Assembly (NCBI GenBank): GCA_017311185.1
Contig: JAESUZ010000486.1
Span: 186,001 to 250,000 of the forward strand
Direction of reading: 5' to 3'
Length of the DNA stretch: 64,000 nt
Source: Proteles cristata cristata
Lineage: Eukaryota > Chordata > Mammalia > Carnivora > Hyaenidae
Part shown: positions 33,270 to 44,600 of the stretch, one piece after another
Layout of the letters: each line of letters opens with the position of its first letter
How positions within the stretch are numbered: the stretch's first letter is position 1
The notes under the pieces: generated by a model
The model's database searches: none
Seen by the model: the letters and a program-made list of their open reading frames with translations, nothing else
Told to the model about the DNA's origin: nothing
Position numbers and translations under genes: made by a program

Positions 33270-33829
33270 CTCAGTTGGGGCCTGGCCTCATTGTATGTAC
33301 CTTTTATTTTACTTATTTTATTATTTGTCAGATTTTATTTTTAAGTAATCTCTACATCCAACATGGGGCTCAAACCTATAATTCCAAGATCAAGAGGCCC
33401 ATGCTCTCCTAATCCCTTTATGAGTCTTTTAAATCTTGGCCTAGAAGCCAGAGATTCGAGGTATGAAAAGGATTGTCTGGGAAGTGCTCCTGCTGCCCTT
33501 GTAGACAGAGGCAACATGCAAGCAGAACTTGAGAGTGGCCTCTAGGAACTGCCAGTGATCCCTGGCTACCGATAGCCAGAAAACGGGCCCATCCTCTACC
33601 CAAGAAGCTGAATTCTGCCAACAAGCTGCATGAGGTAGGAAGAGGGGTAAAAGGTCCACATGTGAATGCAGCCATCGGACACCTTGATTTTGGCCTTGTG
33701 AGACCCTGAGCAGCAAGCCCAGCTGCAGCTTGCCTGGACTTCTCACATCCAGAATCTGTAAGTTAATAAGTGGGTGGCTTCTTACAGCTCTGGCTCTGTG
33801 ATTTACTCCAGCAGCAGAAGAAAACTATA
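33270..33829 (+). mobile_element. MLT1-type LTR, 3' part
   Basis: GAAGCTGAATTCTGCCAACA, GACACCTTGATTTTGGCCTT, GTGAGACCCTGAGCAG, ending CAGCAGCAGAAGAAAACTAT. A short SINE interrupts it at about 33320-33408. Confidence 0.85.
33320..33408 (-). mobile_element. Short CanSINE within the MLT1 LTR
   Basis: TTTTTAAGTAATCTCTACAT, CCAACATGGGGCTCAAACC; the head-side end is missing or diverged. Confidence 0.7.
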
Positions 33830-34242
33830 CATGCAGCTGTAACACATCCCAACATATGCCCCCTGATAGGATGCTCTGAAAAGGACCTGTGGCATATGAG
33901 ATTTTCTTGCCCAAAATACACTACCTCATCTAATCATGGGAAAACAAAAGAGAAACCCAAGTGGAGAGTCTACAAAATGACTGACCAGTACTCTTCAAGG
34001 CGGTTGAGATCATGAGAGACAAGGAAAGACTGAGGGTCTGGAGCAGACACAGGATGGTAGTGGTAAACTGGTGAAATCTGCAGTTTAGTTCATAACAAAA
34101 ACTACAACAGAACATGCAGTCATTTCTCTCTAGAACTGGCTAGTCTACATAACTGTAAATAAATCACTTGCTGGAACCCAGTTTTTCCAGTTGTTAGGTA
34201 ACACAAATAGCAGTTTGTAGTGGTATTTTAGAATTCTTAGCT
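33830..34242. other. Intergenic DNA, no recognised element
   Basis: About 400 bp with no clear repeat or gene signal. Confidence 0.55.
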
Positions 34243-34398
34243 GAGGGGTGCATGGGTGGCTCAGAATGTTAAGCGTCTAACTCTTGGTTTCAGCTCAGGT
34301 CATGATGGAGTCCGCTTGGGATTCTCTCTCTCTCTCTCCCTATCCCTCTCCTGCTCATACTCTTTCTCTCTCAAAATAAACTTTAAAAAATAAATAAA
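34243..34398 (+). mobile_element. CanSINE with internal deletion
   Basis: Head GAGGGGTGCATGGGTGGCTC to GGTCATGATG, then directly GAGTCCGCTTGGGATTC; the B-box region is missing. Confidence 0.88.
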
Positions 34399-34478
34399 AG
34401 GTTGTTAACTGAAATAGTTCTGTTGCTTACTGTTTGTTTTTTAATAGTTCTGTTTTCCTTTAAGAAAAATTTTGGAAG

Positions 34479-34711
34479 GGGACGCCTGGGTGGCTTAGTC
34501 GGTTAAGCGTCCGACTTTCGCTTAGGTCATGATCTCGCGGTTCGTGGGTTCGAGCCCCGCATCGGGCTCTGTGCTGACTGCCAGCTCAGAGCCTGGAGCC
34601 TGTTTCAGTCTGTGACTCCCTCTCTCTCTGACCCTCCCCTGCTCATGCTGTCTCTCTCTCTCTCTCCTAGAAATAAAATAAAAAACATTAAAAAAAATTA
34701 AAAAAAGAAAA
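34479..34711 (+). mobile_element. CanSINE, young subfamily
   Basis: Perfect 17-bp TSD AAGAAAAATTTTGGAAG at 34462-34478 and 34712-34728. Confidence 0.96.
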
Positions 34712-34739
34712 AAGAAAAATTTTGGAAGAGTTGGTGTGA

Positions 34740-35136
34740 TTTGGAAGACTTAGTATGCTCCAACATTGTAATGATTTTGAGGCACTGATACAGATTAATG
34801 AAAGCAAATACTATGAATGGATATAATCCAAAAATGAAAATCTGGAAAGCTTAGTACACTGTGGAGGCTTTTTGTGGCTGTTGCTTTGCTGTTTGCTTTT
34901 TCCTTTTATTGCAAATTAAGAAGTTGGCATAAACAATAAATACACAAGATCCTTTTACAGCTTAAAAGAATAAACATTTCAGAATTTTCTGAGCTCAAGT
35001 CAGGATAAAGAGAAGGAACCAAAAAAGAATTCAGTAACACACCATTCAAACAGTTTAATTCAGACAAGATAGAAACCCCCCTTCTAATAGAAAAAAGAAA
35101 AAAAAAAAAAAGGACAAATGGCCTGCATGGAGTATT
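34740..35136. other. Intergenic DNA, no recognised element
   Basis: No support for a gene; contains a short A-rich stretch at about 35092-35111. Confidence 0.55.
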
Positions 35137-35147
35137 TACATGAGCTT

Positions 35148-35342
35148 CTTTTTTTTTTTTCAAAGTTTATTTATTTACTTCCAGAGAGTGAGCATGAGCA
35201 GGGGGAAGCGTGGAGAGAGAGAGAATCCCAAACAGGCTTCACACTGTCAGCAAAGAGGACTCAGGGCTCAAACTTATGACCCAGGAGATCATGACCTGAG
35301 CCGAAACCAAGAGTTGGTTGCTTAGCTCCACCAAGGTGCTGC
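35148..35342 (-). mobile_element. CanSINE, old
   Basis: TSD TACATGAGCTT at 35137-35147 and 35343-35353. Confidence 0.92.
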
Positions 35343-35354
35343 TACATGAGCTTT

Positions 35355-35836
35355 CTAGGAATGGTATCATGAGTCTGCCTCTATACGTTTTTGTTAGCTC
35401 TATTTCAGAGAGATGGACACATACGGCATGGATGGAATGATCATTGATCACATCATCGGTGATTACTGTATAAAGTACTCTAACTTTGCTGCTCATACAT
35501 TTTAGGTAACATAATTCTTCCCTCCTTTTTCCATAGAGAGAAACACAATGCTTACCATTTCTAGCTCAAAACTGGCTTAACGGCCTCTTCTGAGGTTAAT
35601 GTTAACATCGTTTGGGACAGAGTAACAGGAAGCATCTGTGTATCTTACCACAAACTGAGATGATCCATTCTTCCCCCATCTGAAGTATAAATTCTGTTGG
35701 TATTAAGTTACTTAATTGCTTCTGCTTTATACATTACTACATTAAAACATTTAGATATATAAAACTAAAATGATTTATGACTATGTAAGTATTTATTTAG
35801 TTCTTCCCAGTTGGTCAATATTGATTCTTTTCCCCC
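35355..35836. other. Intergenic DNA, no recognised element
   Basis: About 480 bp, AT-rich, with nothing supported. Confidence 0.55.
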
Positions 35837-35852
35837 CTCTATAAATTATTAT

Positions 35853-36037
35853 TTATTTACTTAGTTATTTTTAAAGTTTTAATTTAAACTCCAGTTAGTT
35901 AACATATAGTATCATATTAGTTTTGGGTGTATAATATAGTGATTCAACAATTCAGACATCACCCTGTGCTCACCATGTCAAGTGCACTCCTTAATTCCCA
36001 TCACTTATTTAACCCAGCCCTCCACCCCCTCCCTTTT
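35853..36037 (-). mobile_element. 5'-truncated L1, 3' UTR only
   Basis: TAAACTCCAGTTAGTTAACA, TATAGTGATTCAACAATTC, AAGTGCACTCCTTAATTCCC are antisense carnivore L1 3' UTR. CCTCTATA occurs at both ends (35837 and 36038). Confidence 0.82.
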
Positions 36038-36289
36038 CCTCTATAATTTAAAGGAAACTTATATTATGAAAGCTGTTCTTAGATCTCTTTTGTTTTTATG
36101 TTCTAGAACCATCTATGGCTACAGCAAAATTTTAGGGAATCGTGTTAGTCAATTAGCAGGTGCTAAGTTTCCTAGAGGAGCAGATGGAATAATCATGTCC
36201 TACAAAATGGGGAGGGGACTACTTGATCTTTCCTCAAATATGCTACAGAGTTTCCATACAAAAGGCTATAACTAAAACCATACTTTTCT

Positions 36290-36509
36290 TTTTTAAAAAA
36301 TTTTTAAGTTTATTTATTACTTTTGAGAGAGAGACAGAGAGAGCACAAGCAGGGGAGGGTCAGAGAGGAGGAGAGACAGAATCCCAAGCAGGCTCCACAC
36401 CTTCAGTGCAGAGCCTGATGTGGGGCCCAGACTCATAAACTGTGAGATCATGACCTGAGCTGAGATCAAGTGCAGGACACTTAACCAACTGTGCCACCCA
36501 GGTGCCCCA
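36290..36509 (-). mobile_element. CanSINE
   Basis: 17-bp TSD with one mismatch at 36273-36289 and 36510-36526. Confidence 0.94.
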
Positions 36510-36868
36510 TAAAACCATATTTTTCTCCTCTTGTATGTTTGCAGAAGATCCTTATATGATCTTTTATAACGTATTTTTTACTTTTTGAACTGTAGAGTTT
36601 TCAATATTAAGTGGCATTAGTCATTTAAGAATAGAGTATGCATCTAAAGTTTTTTTAGCAATAAAAAATATATGACAGAAAAAAGCCACATACTTAGCAC
36701 TGCTCCCAGATTTTTTAACTCGACTATAATATGGATAATTGGACTATACTGGTATCATTAGAATTGTACAGATATTTTACTAATCACCTTGGGACTCTCT
36801 TAGTGAGGTTGAAAGTCTGCATTTGCTTCCTCAGAACTCTTCTTATTCAACCTACAGAATAGCCATAT

Positions 36869-37080
36869 CTTAAATTTTTTTAACATTTATTTTTGAGATA
36901 GAGAGAGATAGAGCATGAGCAGGGGAGGGGCAGAGAGAGGAGACACGGAATACAAAGCAAGCTCTAGCCTCTGAGCTGTCAGCACAGAGCCCGACGCAGG
37001 GCTCAAATTTGTGAACCGCGAGATCCATGACCTAAGCTGAAGTTGGATGCTTAACCAACTGAGACACCCAGGCGCCCCTC
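36869..37080 (-). mobile_element. CanSINE
   Basis: TSD GAATAGCCATAT at 36857-36868 and 37081-37092. Confidence 0.94.
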
Positions 37081-37144
37081 GAATAGCCATATTATAATTA
37101 TGTAATGGTCTCAAGGACATTGTACTGGTTAAGAATTCAAAATC

Positions 37145-37225
37145 TCAAATATTCATTAATTTAATAAATATTTATGGTGCAAATTTTGTGCCAGGTACTG
37201 TTCTAGATGCTTAGTGAACAAAATA
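37145..37225 (+). repeat. L2/MIR-type fragment
   Basis: ATAAATATTTATGGTGCAAA and GTGCCAGGTACTGTTCTAGA; may continue after the two SINEs at about 37590. Confidence 0.6.
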
Positions 37226-37246
37226 GATTTTTTTTAAAAAAGGAGG

Positions 37247-37350
37247 GATGCTTGGTTGGCTCAGTCAGTAGAGCATGTGACTCTTGATCTCAGGGTCATG
37301 AGTTCAAGTCCCACACTGGGTGTGAAGCCTATTTAAACAATAAAATAAAA
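37247..37350 (+). mobile_element. Short CanSINE, clearest tRNA-Lys resemblance
   Basis: GGCTCAGTCAGTAGAGCATG, ACTCTTGATCTCAGGGTC and GAGTTCAAGTCCCACACTGG follow tRNA-Lys through D arm, anticodon stem and T arm. Ends GGTGTGAAGCCTATTTAAAC. Confidence 0.88.
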
Positions 37351-37360
37351 ATAAATTTAA

Positions 37361-37557
37361 GGGGTGCCTGCGTGGCTTAGTTGGTTAAGTGTCCAACTTC
37401 AGCTCAGGTCGTGATCTCACAGTTCGTGGGTTTGACCCCGCGTCAGGCTCTGCGCTGCCAGCTTCAGATCCTCTGTCTCCCTCTCTCTCTCTGCCCTTCC
37501 CCTGCTCTTGCTCTCTCTCAAAAATAAATAAAACATTTTTAAAAACTTTTAAAATAA
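37361..37557 (+). mobile_element. CanSINE
   Basis: Head GGGGTGCCTGCGTGGCTTAG. It directly follows the short SINE at 37247. Confidence 0.9.
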
Positions 37558-37599
37558 ATTGCTACTACTACTAATAATAGTAAAGGAAAAAACCCTAGC

Positions 37600-38460
37600 C
37601 TTCATGGCACTTATATTTTTTAAAATGGGATCTAAATAAAGTAAAACATCTCTAAAACGATAGGTCTCTTCTCTCTTGCCAGAGTGAAGCCACTTGAGGG
37701 AAGGGGCTGCTGTTTCCCCAGTATCCGAACTGCAGTGCCCAGCCCACTATACATGATTAATCGATATTCCTTGAATAATTAAATAGCAGAAGATCCTTTT
37801 TGCTTAAGTACAAATTACGCTTCTTTATTGCCTGTTGTATCTGTTCAAATTTTTCAGCTTGGCCTGCAGAGTTCTCTCCCTTGGGCCCTACCCTACAACT
37901 TTATTTTCCACTATTTTTCAGCACACCCCTGGTAGTACTATAGAGAAGATACAGTCACTCTTGCTTTACCTCACACCACTTCCTCTGTCCCAGATAAATA
38001 AAAGCCGTCTCCATTTAGATTCGACAGACACTCATCTAGGATCTTTTATGTGCCAGGACTGTGCTAGAGATTTTCCTGTATTTTCTTGAATGTACACAAG
38101 TACACTCGCAGGGTGTTAGAAGGAGCAAAGGAAGCTCAGAGTTCTGAGAGCCGCCCCGGGTCACTAAGCTACCCAGTAGGGCCTGAGCGTCCACCACAAG
38201 CGCAGGCAGCCTTCTCTCCTTGCTCTGCCCCTTTGGCTCCCTACTGAGCCCTTGCTTGTCTCCAGGGCCTCCTGGGTCTTATCTATTTTTGCAGCTAGAC
38301 TGTAAGCTCCCTGTGCCCAACTATGTTCTATCTTCTAATTCCCCAGAGTCCGAGTGCCACGCCCAGCAAGCGCTCAGTAACTAGTTCACTAATTGAAGGA
38401 AGGCTAACCAATTTGGGCCCAGTCTCCTATTTTCAACTATTACAAAGTTAACCTTTGGAA
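37600..38460. other. Intergenic DNA with weak MIR/L2 traces
   Basis: Around 37985-38100 ATGTGCCAGGACTGTGCTAG is MIR/L2-like. Stretches such as GGGCCTCCTGGGTCTTATCT are unassigned. No gene. Confidence 0.5.
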
Positions 38461-38472
38461 TAAATTCCATTT

Positions 38473-38589
38473 TTTTGGGTAAGAATTTATTTTTAAATAA
38501 TCTATGCACCCAGTGCGGGGCTCAAATTTACAACCCCAAGATCAAGAATTGAGATCTTGATCTTCTGAATTGAGCCAGCCAGGTGCCCC
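38473..38589 (-). mobile_element. Short CanSINE with internal foldback
   Basis: Flanked by AAATTCCAT on both sides. Contains AAGATCAAG (38538-38546) and CTTGATCTT (38556-38564), a small inverted copy not found in other short SINEs here. Confidence 0.82.
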
Positions 38590-38599
38590 CACAAATTCC

Positions 38600-39660
38600 A
38601 TCTTCTCAGTTAAGTTTTACATGGTCAGAACTTGCTGTGTGAAAAAAGTGCTTCCTTTCGGTCTCAAATACCTCATCTGAGATTTTAGTTATCTTTGACT
38701 TCATGTAAACGATTTAACGTTCAGCTGATCTACTTCGTTCACTGACTTTAATCACAATCCTGTTCAGTTTATTTTCCAAGCACAGAAGTCCGAGTGTTTC
38801 TGGGTTCTCTTTCATTCTTTTGACCACACAGCGTCTTGAGATAACGGCAAGTAAACTTCATGGACAAAATGCGTTTTCACGAGATAACCTATCCGGGGTC
38901 ACGAGTTCTCTCATCAGCCTGCAGATTTGTCCCCAGCATGTTTAGCTTGGCCAGCAGTTGAGAAAAAAGAAAACCTTAATTCTTTTTAAGCATCTCTGTG
39001 CCTCAAGTGCCTCTCCGATTCCACCTCTCCCTCCAGTCTTCAATCAGGCCAGTTTAGACCTTTATCCTGCACCTCAGCTGTGAAGCCCGCAAGGACAGGG
39101 CCCGTCTGGTTCACTACTTATCCACTGCAGGGCGCCGCACATTTCAGCTGCATAATACACACTAGTAGCTCTTCAACTTTTTGTTCCAGTTCACTATAAA
39201 AATGCATACGTGTACATGTAACTGAAGCGAATGGTTTTGACCACAATGACTCCAGCTATTTTCCATTCTATCATTCTATTCTCTTCAGTAGGTTATGAGC
39301 TGCGAAGTAGATTTCTTAAGTTCCCTGTTTCAAACACAATATGCCACAGAGTTGAGGGGAGTTCTCTTGGCACTGTATCACCTAGTACCCTGTAAAGGAA
39401 GACCCCTGTGATCATTTTTCATTGGAGCCAAGTTCTAGGGAAATACCCATCATTCTGGCACATAGCTGAGTGAGTAAAATACACTGAGTGGCTTTGTGTT
39501 GGTGGAGTCTTTTCTTGCTGTGAAAATATAGTTTAGTATATAGTTCAATAGTGTTTAAAATTACACTTTCATTTCATCAAGAGCACTAATAACTTCAAAG
39601 AGAAATCTCACATAAATCTTCCAAGAAAATAATAAATATGTAAATAGGGTTCTAATTAAT
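38600..39660. other. Intergenic DNA, no recognised element
   Basis: About 1 kb of non-repetitive sequence by eye, with no convincing open frame or RNA gene. Confidence 0.6.
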
Positions 39661-39679
39661 GTGGTATTCTTCAATACTT

Positions 39680-39899
39680 AAAAAATTTTTTTTAATGTTT
39701 TACTTATTTTTGAGAGAGACAGAGCATGAGCATGAGCACAGAAGGGGCAGAGACAGAGGGAGACACAGAATCTGAAGCAGCCTCCAGGCTCTGAGCTGGC
39801 AGCAGAGAACCCGACGAGGGGCTTGAGCTCACAAACTGAGAGATCGTGACCTGAGCATAAGTAGAATACCTAACCAACTGAGCCACCCAGTAGCCCCTG
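39680..39899 (-). mobile_element. CanSINE
   Basis: Perfect 13-bp TSD TTCTTCAATACTT at 39667-39679 and 39900-39912. Confidence 0.95.
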
Positions 39900-39949
39900 T
39901 TCTTCAATACTTTAGAAATTGATTCTAGAGTAAGGCCCCTTTCAGTTTT

Positions 39950-40153
39950 CTTTTTTTTTTTTTTAAATGTTTATTTTTGAGACAGAGAGTGAGTGGGGTA
40001 GGGAGCAGAGAGAGAGAAGGAGACAGAATTGGAAGCAGGCTCCAGGCTCTGAGCTGTCAGCACAGAGCCAGACACAGGGCTCAAACTTGTGAACTGCGAG
40101 ATCATGACCTGAGCCAAAGATAGCTTAACATACTAAGCCACCCAGGCGCCCCA
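39950..40153 (-). mobile_element. CanSINE, first of an adjacent pair
   Basis: Flanked by GGCCCCTTT on both sides (about 39936 and 40155). Confidence 0.9.
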
Positions 40154-40175
40154 TGGCCCCTTTGTTTTCTTTGCT

Positions 40176-40380
40176 TTTAATTTTTTTTTAACATTTATTT
40201 ATTATGAGAGACAGAGCGTGAGCGGGGGAGGGTAGAGAGAGAAAGACACAGTATCTGAAGCAGGCTCCAGGATCCGAGCAGTCACCCCAGAACCTGACGT
40301 GGGGCTTAAACTCACAAACCACAAGATCATGACCTGAGCCGAAGTCAGCCGCTTAACTGACTGAGCCACCCAGGCACCCC
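40176..40380 (-). mobile_element. CanSINE, second of the pair
   Basis: Followed by CCTTTCAGTTTTCT (about 40382), also present before the first copy (about 39938). Both SINEs therefore entered the same short target region. Confidence 0.9.
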
Positions 40381-40454
40381 ACCTTTCAGTTTTCTAATGA
40401 AAGTCCTACTTTGATGCCAGTCACTATGAATTCAGAGAAAAGAAATAGGAACGG

Positions 40455-40640
40455 GCAGTTAGGTGTCAGATATTATACCACAGATGGTCATATAAGACAT
40501 CTTATTCAAGCAATGGTGTTAAGAATGAGAGCATTGAGGTCTGAGAGTCTAGGGAACTTGCCCGTTTGTATAGCTAGTAAATAAATATTAGCTATGAGAT
40601 TCACACATGGTTTTCTGATCTAAACCCCACAGTTCTAACG
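40455..40640 (+). repeat. MIR, degenerate
   Basis: GAACTTGCCCGTTTGTATAG, then CTAGTAAATAAATATTAGC; typical MIR 3' half. Confidence 0.6.
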
Positions 40641-40829
40641 CTGTATTTGCATTTTAAAACAATACCTGTGTGCTAAAACAGTTAGTTGGAAATGTTACAC
40701 GTCAAACATCTACTAGCTCCTTTGTGGGATGGCCCTTTTTGAAGTTATTTCATAATCTTTTTTACGATTCATTGTCAGCAGTCTTTCTTCTGCAGTACCT
40801 CATGTTGAAATTTACATGCGTTTGTCATT

Positions 40830-41053
40830 TTTTTTTTTTAAATTTGTTTTAATGTTTCATTTATTTCTAGGAGAGAGAGAGACAGCGTGAGCAGGGGAGG
40901 GTCAGAGAGAGAGGGAGTCACAGACTGAAACAAGCTCCAGGCTCTGAGCTGGCAGTCAGGACAGAGCCCGACGCGGGGCTCGAACCCACGAACCGCGAGA
41001 TCATGACCTCAGCGAAAGTCGGAGGCTTAACCGACTAAGCCACCCAGGCGCCC
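40830..41053 (-). mobile_element. CanSINE, young subfamily
   Basis: Perfect 15-bp TSD CATGCGTTTGTCATT at 40815-40829 and 41054-41068. Confidence 0.96.
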
Positions 41054-41214
41054 CATGCGTTTGTCATTCTTTAGGATGGCTACTGAAGGGGTTACCTGGC
41101 CACCATAGTCTCCTGTTGTGCATTCTGTGTGTACTCTTCCTGTACCCCATTTTATATTTCTTAACACTTTGAGTCCGACAGACACCAAAATTTCAACTAA
41201 ACTTAAAATTCTTT

Positions 41215-41260
41215 TTTAAAATTTATTTTTATTATTATTTTTTAAATAGTGTATTGTCAA
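41215..41260 (-). mobile_element. Ultra-short L1 3'-end insertion
   Basis: 46 bp made of an A/T tail plus about 20 bp of L1 3' end (TAAATAGTGTATTGTCAA; compare CAAATAGTTTATTGTCAG at about 13004), between perfect 17-bp direct repeats at 41198-41214 and 41261-41277. Confidence 0.8.
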
Positions 41261-41534
41261 TAAACTTAAAATTCTTTATGTCAGACTGTCACTTATCTGG
41301 GTATTCAAAACTATCTGGGAAAAAAATCAATGGACTTTATATTTTAATGCAGATAGTGGGTATACCATAATCATAGTCTCCTTTCATCTTTTTCCGTGTT
41401 GAGGTCAACTTGGGTCTAGTGCTAAGCCCACTGTCTTGGTTGTGTTTCAAAACAAAACCAAAACAAAACAGTTCTCCCTGACCTTGAGCCACACTGCTTG
41501 TAAGGTGTTTATTGGGAAGCAATCAAAAAGAGCA

Positions 41535-41680
41535 GCTGACCTTTACAGAGCACTTACTATGTGCTGGAAACCCTGCCTCGGGCAATCCTCACAACTCTGT
41601 AATCCTCAATTTGACAGACAAGGAAACGGAGGGGTTACGTAGCTTGCCTAGGATCAGTGGTAAACCAGATGGCCTTGATT
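41535..41680 (+). repeat. MIR
   Basis: AGAGCACTTACTATGTGCTG, then GACAGACAAGGAAACGGAGG and CTTGCCTAGGATCAGTGGTA. Confidence 0.7.
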
Positions 41681-41859
41681 GAAGACTGAACTCCCAACCA
41701 CATCAGGCCCCTTTGCACCAGAGGAACACGTGTGGAAGATAACCAACAAACAAAACAAAAAACCTAGAAAACAAGGATTTAACTTGCAGAGCTCAGAACA
41801 GAGGCATCAAGACAAGAATGGCCCTGGCTGCTGTGTAGGGCAAAAAACAGCAACAACCT

Positions 41860-42077
41860 GGGGCACGTGGATGGTTCAGTTAAGCGTCTGACTTCGGCTT
41901 AGGTCATGATCTCACAGTTCGTGGGTTCAAGCCCCATGTCGGGCTCTCTGCTGACAGCCAGCTCAGCTCCTGAAGCCTGTTTCTGATTCTGTGCCTCCCT
42001 CTCTCTCTGCCTCTCCCCTGCTCACACTGTCTCTCTCTCTCAGAAATAAATAAAAATATTTTAAAAAATTTAAAAAC
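41860..42077 (+). mobile_element. CanSINE, intermediate subfamily
   Basis: TSD AAAACAGCAACAACCT (41844-41859) and AAAACAGCAACGACCT (42078-42093). Small deletion in the head. Confidence 0.94.
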
Positions 42078-42192
42078 AAAACAGCAACGACCTAATCGAG
42101 GGATGAGGTTGGATAATTTTTAGTAGAATCTTATCTACATCCGTCCCTTCATTTCTTTCTTTTTCTGGTTTTCCTTAATAAAACAAAATGCA

Positions 42193-42373
42193 GGGGCCCC
42201 TGGGTGGCTCAGCTGGTCGAACAACCGACTCTCGATTTTGGCTCAGGTCATGATCTCACGGGTTTGTGTGACCTAGCCCTGTGCTGAGCTCCAGGCTGCC
42301 AGCACAGACCCTGCTTGGGATTCCCTCTCTTTCTTCTCTCTCTCAAAAGAAAGTAAAAAAAAAAAAAAAAAAA
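42193..42373 (+). mobile_element. CanSINE, older, variant
   Basis: Head GGGGCCCCTGGGTGGCTCAG; short 3' part with a long A run. Confidence 0.88.
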
Positions 42374-42394
42374 GCAAATACCTACTTGTAAGCT

Positions 42395-42502
42395 CATATA
42401 GCATCCAGACTTTGAGCTGGGGCTCAATCCCACAAACCATGAGATCGTGACCTGAGCGGAAATCAAGAGGGTTGCTTAATCAACTGAGCCACCCAAGTGG
42501 CC
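42395..42502 (-). mobile_element. CanSINE head fragment
   Basis: Antisense head half (GGGGCTCAATCCCACAAACC to CCACCCAAGTGGCCC); the 3' half is missing. Confidence 0.82.
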
Positions 42503-42509
42503 CAAGTTA

Positions 42510-43510
42510 CTCCTTACTTCAGTTGAGAGAGAGAATTTACCCCCTTCCCCCAACCTTACTATTGAATTCTGGCAGTCTGTAACAAATACATGACAAAGAT
42601 GTTACAGTGTAGCAAGTCCAAACTAATTAATGGACATTTCCAGAACATCACTGTAGATGAGCTATTTGGAACCAGGAATTTATTTTCCCATGGAAATAGT
42701 GGTTAAGTTCCCAGTGGGTCTACAAAAGTTCCCTTAACCGGGAATGTAGCAGAAATGAACACTGTAATCTTTGTGTTGACCTTTGCTTGTTATTCTGAGG
42801 GCTCTATGGACTTCTCTTCTTACTACAATGTTTTAGCTAACCACCACTTTGGGGACAGCTTTTCATTTGAAATCATAGCAAAGGTTGCCCATCATTTATA
42901 ATTCTGCTCAACTCCAAGCATCAATGCAGACAGCTGGGCTGTTACATTCTTCTGCCTACAGCACGATAAGGCGGTGACAGGGCACCAGGGACATGTCTTG
43001 CCCCTGCTGCTGCCAGTGACCGTCAGGTTCCTGGAGGATATCTTTTGGCCCTTGTGGGGATTAAAAAACAAACAACTTTTCTTGATCTCTGGTTTGGCAT
43101 CATGTCGCAGTGCCCCTGGGTTAGGTGTTAGAACTTGGAGATTACCTGATCATGTGTGCTTTGACTCTAGTTGAATCTATATTACAGAAATGTCATACTA
43201 AAACAATCTCATCTAAAGCTATGAGGTGGAAGTCTGCCATATGCTGCTCTCAGAAACACTTTCTGGCAGGACACGGTAACCACCATAAAGCCAAATCTTT
43301 GTTTTCGATAGAAACATTACCAACAAATGTTTCCAAAACAGAAATGCTTAAAATGAAAAAAAAAATTGTGTTTATGGCCATCACCACAGCACGGTTTTGA
43401 AGACTTTTAGGCTCTGTACACACACCACACACCCCGCTCCTACCTTTTCACCTCTTTGGGAGTTTTTACACTGGCTAGGGACTCTTGATGTGACTGTAGC
43501 ACCTGCTTTT
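42510..43510. other. Intergenic DNA, no recognised element
   Basis: About 1 kb without a repeat I can name. Overlapping 60-91-codon open frames around 42974-43432 lie on both strands and show no recognisable protein. Confidence 0.6.
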
Positions 43511-43525
43511 AGAAATGTCAGGAAA

Positions 43526-43734
43526 GGGGCGCCTGGGTGGCTTAGTCGGTTAAGCGTCCGACTTTCGCTTGGGTCATGATCTCGCGGTTTGTGGGTTCGA
43601 GCCCCGCGTCGGGCTCTGTGCTGACTGCCAGCTCGGACCCTGGAGCCTGTTTCAGTCTGTGACTCCCTCTCTCTCTGACCCTCCCCTGCTCACGCTGTTT
43701 CTCTCTCTCTCCTATAAAAAAAAAAAAAAAAAAA
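43526..43734 (+). mobile_element. CanSINE, young subfamily
   Basis: Perfect 15-bp TSD AGAAATGTCAGGAAA at 43511-43525 and 43735-43749; long pure A tail. Confidence 0.96.
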
Positions 43735-44007
43735 AGAAATGTCAGGAAAAACATTTGTATGATTAGGGAAGGTTTATATCCATAGCCCTATCCCTCCAAA
43801 AAATTCCCGTGTGTAATTTATATAACCGTGTCTGCTGCCCATGTCTTTTAAAACACTTAATGATTCTGTCAGCAAACATTTGCCAATAAAGGCATGGTTT
43901 ATTGCATAAAAATATCTAATATATCAAACATGCATAACTCTTTTCCTTGAAATCTACACAATCTATCAATGAATGAGAGCTTTTTAGGATATAGGCGGTA
44001 TTTTCTT

Positions 44008-44212
44008 TTTTTCTTTAACACTTATTTATTTTTGAGAGACAGAGAGAGACAGAGCATGAGCAGGGGAGGATCAGAGAGAAAGGGAGACACAGAGTCTGAA
44101 GCAGGCTCTAGGCTCTGAGTTGTCAGCACAGAGCCTGGCACGGGGCTCGAACTCACTATCATGACCTGAGCCAAAGCTGGATGCTTAACTGACAGAGCCA
44201 CCCAGGCGCCCC
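44008..44212 (-). mobile_element. CanSINE
   Basis: Perfect 16-bp TSD TAGGCGGTATTTTCTT at 43992-44007 and 44213-44228. Small deletion near the B box. Confidence 0.95.
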
Positions 44213-44600
44213 TAGGCGGTATTTTCTTAAGTTCAATATAATGTTCACAATAAGGTGGTTAATTTTTACATTAAAATCATTAATACCAAAATACAGATCA
44301 ATTAAAGATTCTAATAGTAAAAATATTAAGGAAAATATTTCCTATTTCAAGTAAAGGCCAAGCTGCTTGTGAAATTAAGGCTTCTGAAATTAAAAGAATA
44401 AAATACTAAAAGACACTACCACTTCAGGTATCACACACAGTAAAACTCTGGCATTCACAGATGCAGTTCATTGTCATCCATTAACTAGATCTTTATACAA
44501 AACAGTATAACTTTACAACCACAGGAAACAGCAGCATTTCCAATTATGCTAGTACTTTACAGCATATACTGTTAGTTTTCAGTATCAAGAGGAAGTCTCT

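Noticed and set aside
37247..37350. Possible tRNA-Lys gene
   Set aside because: The resemblance is strong, but the unit has an A-rich SINE tail, mismatched acceptor ends and sister copies with the same 3' extension. It is a tRNA-derived SINE.
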